64,000 nt of DNA from NCBI RefSeq assembly GCF_029814175.1, contig NZ_CP122312.1:1860001-1924000 (forward strand). The letters are read 5' to 3'. The translations under genes and the position numbers were made by a program. Positions 59,135 through 64,000 of this stretch are shown here, piece by piece. Position 1 is the first letter of the stretch. Every line of letters begins with the position of its first letter. The notes under the pieces were generated by a model that ran no database searches, was not told where the DNA came from, and worked only from the letters and a program-made list of their open reading frames with translations. This DNA is from Halospeciosus flavus. GTDB taxonomy: Archaea > Halobacteriota > Halobacteria > Halobacteriales > Halobacteriaceae.

Positions 59135-60562
59135 CTACTCGCCGACGTGCTCGGCGATACGGTCGGCGACGCCGGTCGCCTTCTCCGCGAGTGCGTCCGA
59201 GACGTTCCCCGCCTCGACCGACGCCGCGAGTTCGTCCCGGTCGACCACCTCGACCGTCCCGTCGGAGTGTTTCACGACGTCGACGTGGAGGTCGACGTAG
59301 CGAACCTCGTCGGGGAAGAGTTCGAGCGGCGTGTTCACGTTGATGTACGTCCCCTTCGTCTCGCCGTCCTCGCTCTTGTAGACCGTCGGGTACCACCACC
59401 GGCCCTCGCGGAAGCGGGTCGTGGCGACGTCGCCGCGCTCGCGCTCGACGCCGAGGGCGTCGTAGGTGCCGCCGGGGCTCATCTCCCGGCGGACCGTGAC
59501 GGTGCCCGTCTCGCGGTCGCAGTCGACGACCTCCCCGCGGCCGATGGTGATGAGGCGGCCGTCCGGCTTGCCGTGACCGATGGCGACCAAGTCGTCCTCG
59601 GCGGGACCGAACGCGTCGGAGACGGCGTCGAAGGGGAACTCCTCGACGCTGCCGCTGACGCCCTCGACGAAGTCGACGGCCGTACTCGCGGCGCGGTGGG
59701 CGGCCTTGATGCGGTGGTGGCCGGTCATCGTCGCGGTGACGGTCCGGCGGGCGCCGTCGAGTGAGAACCGGGAGTCGCGGCCGAACCACGCCCAGACGAC
59801 GCAGTCGGGGGCGGCGACGCGGGAGGGGGCGTGGTCCTCGGGGGCGGGCGCGCCGTCGAGCGCCTCGTCGAGTTCGCTCGCGCGCGTGACCGCGTGTTCG
59901 AGCACGGTGTTCAGCAGGTCCATGCTCGCGCCCTCGGCGGCGTGCTCCCAGCGGACCGCCCACTCGTCGGGGACGTCGACGGGGAGCATCTCGGTGGTCC
60001 GGACGAGTTCGTGCTCGGCCGTGCCGTCGGGCGTCCCCGCGACGAGGGCGTCCCGTCCGTGGACGAGTGTGGCGACGCCGCCGAACACCCGGCGGCCGGG
60101 GAGGACGGTCGGGCGCTCGTCGCCCCAGATCGGTTCGGGGTCGTGCACCTGCACGCGCAGGCGGTCACCCTCGTCGACGTAGCCGTCGACGGCGTCGAAC
60201 GGGAGGTACCCCTCGCGGTCGTCGGAGAGAGCGACGATGGCCCCGCCGCCGGCCGTCCGCTCGACGACGGCGTTGAAGACGGCGCCACGAGGCGCCCGGT
60301 CCGGCCAGGTCAGCGTGTCGAGACCCGTCTCCGCGACGACGTCGAGGGCCGACTCGACGGCCTCGGGGGGGCCGGCGAGTCCGATTCCCTGCCGGTCGGG
60401 CGTCGTCTCGACGGCGACGTCGGCGACCCCGTCGGCGAACTCGTGGTCGAAACGCTCGCGGATGGGGTCGGAGGGTTGGACGACGTCGAAGCCGTCCTCG
60501 TCGAGGAACGTCGCGGTGAACGCCGTCGTGTAGATGCCGCGGACCCGGACGTTCGTGGTCAT
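59135..60562 (-). CDS. FAU-1/RNase E-G-like RNA-binding protein (DUF402)
   Basis: 475 residues. N-terminal domain, then an S1-like module 'GAVFNAVVERTAGGGAIVALSDDREGYLPFDAVDGYVDEGDRLRVQVHD', a middle alpha/beta part, and a C-terminal DUF402 domain ('GRWWYPTVYKSEDGETKGTYINVNTPLELFPDEVRYVDLHVDVVKHSDGTVEVVDRDEL'). This is the archaeal FAU-1 layout, shown in Pyrococcus to bind AU-rich RNA and act in 5S rRNA processing. It overlaps the stop of the upstream gene by 4 nt. Confidence 0.9.
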   Translation of the reverse strand: MTTNVRVRGIYTTAFTATFLDEDGFDVVQPSDPIRERFDHEFADGVADVAVETTPDRQGIGLAGPPEAVESALDVVAETGLDTLTWPDRAPRGAVFNAVVERTAGGGAIVALSDDREGYLPFDAVDGYVDEGDRLRVQVHDPEPIWGDERPTVLPGRRVFGGVATLVHGRDALVAGTPDGTAEHELVRTTEMLPVDVPDEWAVRWEHAAEGASMDLLNTVLEHAVTRASELDEALDGAPAPEDHAPSRVAAPDCVVWAWFGRDSRFSLDGARRTVTATMTGHHRIKAAHRAASTAVDFVEGVSGSVEEFPFDAVSDAFGPAEDDLVAIGHGKPDGRLITIGRGEVVDCDRETGTVTVRREMSPGGTYDALGVERERGDVATTRFREGRWWYPTVYKSEDGETKGTYINVNTPLELFPDEVRYVDLHVDVVKHSDGTVEVVDRDELAASVEAGNVSDALAEKATGVADRIAEHVGE

Positions 60563-60954
60563 AAGGCCTCGCGGTCGGTCGAGAAGCGCACTCGGTCGTG
60601 GACGGTCGGCCCGAGCGAGAGTTCGACGAGCGGCGGTTCCTCTCCGCTCTCCTCGTCACGGAGGACGCGCCCGCCCTCGACGTAGACGCCCCACGTGTCG
60701 AAGCGGAGGTACCCACGGATGTCCTCGGAGTGGGTGAACAGGTCGACGTAGTCGACGGTGTGCTCGGGGAACTCCTCGCTGGAGTGAGTGCGGTCCATGT
60801 CGGAGTAGACGGTGTCGACGCCGTCGAAGAACGACTCGATGCGGTCGGCCTCGTCGCGGGCCTCCTCGGCGACTTCGTCCTCGATCTGCCGGATGGTGTC
60901 CCGGTCGAGACCAGCATCGCGTAGTTTGGCGCGGACGCGCTGGTCGAACAACAT
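60559..60954 (-). CDS. Conserved haloarchaeal protein coupled to FAU-1
   Basis: 131 residues: helical N-terminus (FDQRVRAKLRDAGLDRDTIRQIEDEVAEEARDEAD), then a beta-rich segment 'DIRGYLRFDTWGVYVEGGRVLRDEES...PPLVELSLGPTVHDRVRF'. The stop overlaps the FAU-1 ATG, which implies co-translation. Function unknown; the coupling suggests a link with RNA metabolism. Confidence 0.72.
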   Translation of the reverse strand: MLFDQRVRAKLRDAGLDRDTIRQIEDEVAEEARDEADRIESFFDGVDTVYSDMDRTHSSEEFPEHTVDYVDLFTHSEDIRGYLRFDTWGVYVEGGRVLRDEESGEEPPLVELSLGPTVHDRVRFSTDREAL

Positions 60955-61085
60955 GGACGGTGGTTCGGGTGGGAGGGTTTTGAGCGTGCCGGGACCGTCC
61001 GACGACGCCTCCCCAGTGGTCCATACGGTCCGGTCGCTCCCGCGGGTCGACTCGGAACGGTCGACGGGCGTCGAAAAAACTCGGC

Positions 61086-61229
61086 TCAGTCGTCGGCGGG
61101 CGTCGGCTCACCGGAGTCGGCGTCGGCGTCGACCCCACTCTCGGCGGCGAGGGGGTCCTCCTCGGCCGACTCGTCCTCGGCGGGCGGCGCGGTGTACATC
61201 ATCCCTCGACTGGTGCTGTATCGTGTCAT
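61086..61229 (-). CDS. Small acidic protein, 47 aa
   Basis: ATG 61229, with CTTAAGG about 31 nt upstream as a promoter. Sequence TRYSTSRGMMYTAPPAEDE, followed by an acidic low-complexity end. Function unknown; the N-terminal 17 residues do not look random, but support is limited. Confidence 0.45.
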   Translation of the reverse strand: MTRYSTSRGMMYTAPPAEDESAEEDPLAAESGVDADADSGEPTPADD

Positions 61230-61530
61230 CGTGTGACACTGCTCGGTCGCGAGCGACCTTAAGCGGCGCGGGCTAGGAACATTATTGCGTATAAGGATTA
61301 TCGGGATAGTCAAATATACTCGGAAAAGTCGACCAAAGAGGAATCCACTTTCGGGATATTTGCGTGTCACTCCCCTTCTGTCCACTTTCCTCACGCGTTC
61401 GGCCAGTCGAGGCGGTCCAGATCTCCCGCACCGGCGAGGAACCACGACGCGCGTCGCGACTACCCTGTGTCGGCGTAGGCGGGGCCTGTGGGCGATAAGT
61501 ACTATCAACAGGGTCCGAGTACACGGCTTC
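61230..61530. other. 301-bp divergent intergenic region with AT-rich island
   Basis: No gene supported. Bases about 61278-61350 are strongly AT-rich (GCGTATAAGGATTATCG, CAAATATACTCGG) within 68-70% GC surroundings. GATAAGTACTATC at about 61494-61506 is a likely TATA region for the PrsW gene. The island may be a regulatory or bent-DNA segment. Confidence 0.55.
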
Positions 61531-62628
61531 ATGGACGAGAAACGCGACCCGATACAGAAGGTCGCAGGGGAGGGCCAGGACCTCTACGACGTCGCGACGT
61601 GGGACGAGCGAACCGGACTCGACCGCTTCTCGACGTCACTCTACGGTGTGCTGAAGACGAGCGCCCGGTGGTTCGTCGTCCTCCTCGCGTTCGTGATCCT
61701 CGCGGCACAGTTCCTCTTGACCGGACTCGCCACGGTGAAGAACCCGATTCTCGGCGTCTACGTCCTCCTGTCGGTCGTTCCGGCGCTCGGGTTGGCCATC
61801 TACGTCTGGAAAGTAGACGTAACGATGAAAGAACCACTCCCGTTGCTCGTCGTCACGTTCGTCCTCGGCATCCTGTTCGCCGGGTTCGCGGCCATCGTCA
61901 ACACCATCATGCAGGGCTTCTTCACCTACATCCCGGTCGTCGGGATGGTGCTGTTCTTCTTCCTCGTGGTCGGTCCCATCGAGGAGACCGTGAAGTGGGC
62001 GGCGATCCGCCTCTACGCGTTCCGGAGCGACAAGTTCGACGCCGTCGTCGACGGCGCGGTGTACGGCGCCGTCGCCGGCCTCGGCTTCGCGACCATCGAG
62101 AACACCATCTACATCGCCCGCCCGTACCTCCAGGCCGCGGCGGCCGGCGGCGCGACCGACCCACTCCAAGTCGCTCTCCAGACCGCGCTCGTCCGCGGGT
62201 TCGCCGGACCGGGTCACGTCATCTACTCGGCGTTCGCCGGCTACTACCTCGGTCTCGCGAAGTTCAACCCCGAGAACCGCGGCCCCATCGTCGTCAAGGG
62301 CCTCGTCATCGCCGTCTTCATCCACGGTCTCTACAACTCCGTCGTGAGCAATCTCGGGACGCTGACCGCGTTCCTCGGACTCGGCGGGGTCTCCTACGGT
62401 ATCGTCTTCATCGGCTTCGTCATCGTCTACGACGGGACGTTCCTCTACATCCTCTACCGGAAACTCGCACGCTACCGGAAGACGTTCCGCGACCTCGGCG
62501 CACACGAAGCCTACGAGGGGGAGACGACCCTCGAAGAGGACGCCGTCGACGAGGGCGACGCCGACCCGACCGTCGCCGACGAACCCATCGAGGTCGTCGA
62601 GCGCGTCGACGACGAGAAGAATCAGTAG
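61531..62628 (+). CDS. PrsW-family intramembrane metalloprotease
   Basis: 365 residues. N-terminal cytosolic ~40 residues, then eight or so membrane helices. Family motifs: 'PIEETVKWAAIR' (EExxK), 'GLGFATIENTIYIA' (E-N), 'GPGHVIYSAFAGYYLG' (His) and 'VFIHGLYNS' (His): the expected Glu/His active site of the CAAX-like protease superfamily. In Bacillus, PrsW cleaves an anti-sigma factor; the archaeal substrate is unknown. Acidic C-terminal tail. Confidence 0.92.
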   Translation: MDEKRDPIQKVAGEGQDLYDVATWDERTGLDRFSTSLYGVLKTSARWFVVLLAFVILAAQFLLTGLATVKNPILGVYVLLSVVPALGLAIYVWKVDVTMKEPLPLLVVTFVLGILFAGFAAIVNTIMQGFFTYIPVVGMVLFFFLVVGPIEETVKWAAIRLYAFRSDKFDAVVDGAVYGAVAGLGFATIENTIYIARPYLQAAAAGGATDPLQVALQTALVRGFAGPGHVIYSAFAGYYLGLAKFNPENRGPIVVKGLVIAVFIHGLYNSVVSNLGTLTAFLGLGGVSYGIVFIGFVIVYDGTFLYILYRKLARYRKTFRDLGAHEAYEGETTLEEDAVDEGDADPTVADEPIEVVERVDDEKNQ

Positions 62629-63218
62629 GTCGAGAGCCGTTCGACGTACTTCGCGACGACGTCGACCTCGACGTTGACCGCGTCACCTTCTTCGAGACGG
62701 CCGAGCGTCGTCTCCTCGTACGTGGTCGGGATGATGGCGACGTCGAACTCGCCGTGCTCGCCGGCGTCGTCGTCCACCGCGGCGACGGTCAGACTCACGC
62801 CGTCGAGGGTGATCGACCCCTTCTGTGCGACGTACTGCTCGTGGCCCGCGGGGAGCGCGAAGGTGAACCGCCAGTCCTCGCCGACCTGCTCGATGGCCAC
62901 GACCTCGGTCGTCGTGTCGACGTGCCCCTGGACGATGTGGCCGTCCATGCGGTCGGACGGTTGGAGCGCACGTTCGAGGTCGACGACGTCGCCCGCTTCG
63001 AGGGAGTCGAGGGTCGTCTTGGCCAGCGTCTCCTCGGCCGTGAACGCCTCGAACCAGTCCTCACCGAAGGCCTCGACGGTGAGACAGACGCCGTCGACGG
63101 CGACGCTCTGTCCGTGTTCGAACGCCCACGCGGGCGTCGAGAACCGGATGCGTTTGCCCCCCTCGTCGGCCGTCACCTGCGTCACGTCGCCTACGCCCTC
63201 GACGATTCCCGTGAACAT
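62622..63218 (-). CDS. ribE: Riboflavin synthase, alpha (RibE/RibC) type
   Basis: 198 residues with two lumazine-binding repeats: 'MFTGIVEGVGDV' opens the first (the universal start of the enzyme) and 'MDGHIVQGHVDTTTEVVAIE' the second. It makes riboflavin from two 6,7-dimethyl-8-ribityllumazines. This is the bacterial/eukaryotic-type enzyme; many other archaea use an unrelated RibC. Stop overlaps the end of the PrsW gene by 7 nt. Confidence 0.95.
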   Translation of the reverse strand: MFTGIVEGVGDVTQVTADEGGKRIRFSTPAWAFEHGQSVAVDGVCLTVEAFGEDWFEAFTAEETLAKTTLDSLEAGDVVDLERALQPSDRMDGHIVQGHVDTTTEVVAIEQVGEDWRFTFALPAGHEQYVAQKGSITLDGVSLTVAAVDDDAGEHGEFDVAIIPTTYEETTLGRLEEGDAVNVEVDVVAKYVERLSTY

Positions 63219-63310
63219 CTATGCTTCCAGATTCGGGTAGCGTCACGAAAGCGTTACGAAACGGGCGTGCGGAGTGGAGGGCTTTTGCCGGTCGACCGCC
63301 TAGAGCGCCC

Positions 63311-63553
63311 ATGGGCATCATCGACACCATCACGTTCGCGGGGACGCTCGCGCTCGCGGCGCCGCTCATCGTCTTCGGCGCCCAGCGCGCCCTCGCGGGC
63401 GACGCGCTCGGTTTCGCGTTCCTGGCCATCGCGGCCCTGATGCTCGCCGCCGAGCGCTACCTGGTGACGCCGAGCGACCTCCTGGGGAAGCCCTTCCAGG
63501 CAGTCGCCGGCGTCGTCGCGAAGGACCCCGAGACGGACGCCGACGAGGAGTGA
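63311..63553 (+). CDS. Small membrane protein, 80 aa
   Basis: Two hydrophobic stretches (residues 6-28 and 34-47), then 'AERYLVTPSDLLGKPFQAVAGVVAKDPETDADEE'. The LVTPSDLLG motif recurs in short haloarchaeal membrane proteins in my memory. GCTTTTGCC about 25 nt before the ATG fits the local promoter type. Function unknown. Confidence 0.65.
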   Translation: MGIIDTITFAGTLALAAPLIVFGAQRALAGDALGFAFLAIAALMLAAERYLVTPSDLLGKPFQAVAGVVAKDPETDADEE

Positions 63554-63589
63554 CGAGATTCGGAACGAGCGAAGCGAGTGAGAATCTCG
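63554..63589. terminator. Hairpin repeat between convergent genes
   Basis: CGAGATTC (63554-63561) and GAATCTCG (63582-63589) form an 8-bp stem around a 20-nt loop that contains the common haloarchaeal intergenic word CGAGCGAAGCGAG. It starts within 1 nt of the stop of the + gene and faces the 3' end of the HTH gene. It could end transcription from either side. Confidence 0.5.
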
Positions 63590-63636
63590 GGGACGCGAAC
63601 GGGGGGACGACCCGCGAGCGCCGGGAGTCGCCGGCC

Positions 63637-64000
63637 TCACCCGTCGTACATCGCCGACCCGTCGGTGACGTCCGTCCCGACGGTGTTCCCGAGGAGCGTG
63701 GCGACGCCACGCCGGATACGCTCGGAGGCGGCCTGCCGCGAGACGTCCAGTTCGGCGGCGACGTCGTCGAGTTCGACCGTCCGCGGCACCGCGAAGTACC
63801 CCACGTCGGCCGCACACTGCAGCGCTTCGAGTTGCTTCTCCGAGAGTCCGTAACTCCCGTCGGGGAGCGTCGTCCCACCCCGGTAGAGTCGCCGAACCGA
63901 GACGGACGCGCCCGCCTCGCGGCAGATGTCGAGGTACTCGCTCACGGCGTCGCGGTCGGGGAAGCGGATGCGCGCCTCGATGCCCTCGACGGTTGCCGTG
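63637..64000 (-). CDS. HTH-10 (Bat-type) transcription regulator, N-terminal part cut by window
   Basis: The frame is open to the window edge and coding (…VEGIEARIRFPDRDAVSEYLDICREAG). The C-terminal helix-turn-helix is complete and canonical: 'GLSEKQLEALQCAADVGYFAVPRTVELDDVAAELDVSRQAASERIRRGVATLLGNTV'. This is the HTH_10 signature of bacterio-opsin activator-like regulators. The sensor domains lie outside the window. Confidence 0.9.
   Translation of the reverse strand, partial: TATVEGIEARIRFPDRDAVSEYLDICREAGASVSVRRLYRGGTTLPDGSYGLSEKQLEALQCAADVGYFAVPRTVELDDVAAELDVSRQAASERIRRGVATLLGNTVGTDVTDGSAMYDG

Noticed and set aside
61282-61524. 80-codon minus-strand frame in the gap before the PrsW gene
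   Set aside because: Composition looks random and it overlaps the likely PrsW promoter; no homology recognised.

Overview
The window is a chromosomal segment of a halophilic archaeon (class Halobacteria). The evidence is the very high GC content, the acidic Asp/Glu-rich proteome, archaeal ribosomal protein L15e, RIO2 kinase, the ftsZ2/cdrS division locus, many Tat-type (twin-arginine) lipoproteins, and leaderless promoters in which a TATA or CTTTT element ends about 24-27 nt before the start codon. Genus and species cannot be fixed from the sequence alone. I see no CRISPR array, rRNA, insertion sequence or integrated provirus. Coding density is high and most intergenic gaps are under 200 bp.

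Layout. 1-6.8 kb: a permease with RCK-C domains (cut by the window edge), a CNNM/CBS membrane protein, L15e, a MOSC protein, RIO2 kinase and a Cys-rich four-helix protein. 6.9-14 kb: thioesterase, lipoate-ligase-family protein, endonuclease IV, a methyltransferase and a run of haloarchaeal hypotheticals. 14-19.6 kb: a cell-division and cell-shape neighbourhood, with ncsA, ftsZ2, cdrS (57 aa), a CdrL-like RHH/zinc-ribbon protein, tRNA-Tyr and a minD2-like operon. 19.6-25 kb: two Tat beta-propeller lipoproteins, membrane proteins and gshA. 25-35 kb: an orphan contractile-tail tube protein, two paralogous esterases, a PD-(D/E)XK-like protein, a malic enzyme-PTA fusion, an MFS transporter and kynureninase. 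35-48 kb: a winged-helix/Ala-Glu-repeat protein, an iron-type binding lipoprotein behind DtxR-type palindromes, a surface protein made of sequon-bearing pentapeptide repeats, TrkH, an acidic-tailed secreted protein and a serine hydrolase. 48-64 kb: HNH nuclease, LUD protein, uvrA, a LURP-like protein, YbaK-family deacylase, SDR, UspA, ROK kinase, LVIVD protein, NifU-like protein, FAU-1, PrsW, riboflavin synthase and an HTH-10 regulator cut by the right edge.

The features most worth a second look are: (i) a 30-bp near-perfect palindrome present three times, in the same orientation, each time between the 3' ends of convergent genes; (ii) a secreted pentapeptide-repeat protein in which 46 of 48 successive five-residue units carry an N-glycosylation sequon; (iii) an isolated gp19/eCIS-type tube gene with its own promoter and no other tail genes nearby; (iv) interlocking GTCTTACG palindromes in the cdrS-ftsZ2 promoter; (v) a winged-helix protein with a very long LEA-like Ala/Glu repeat. 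How genes cooperate is inferred mainly from overlaps (4-nt stop/start overlaps in several pairs) and from my recollection of Haloferax/Halobacterium synteny; no search could be run.
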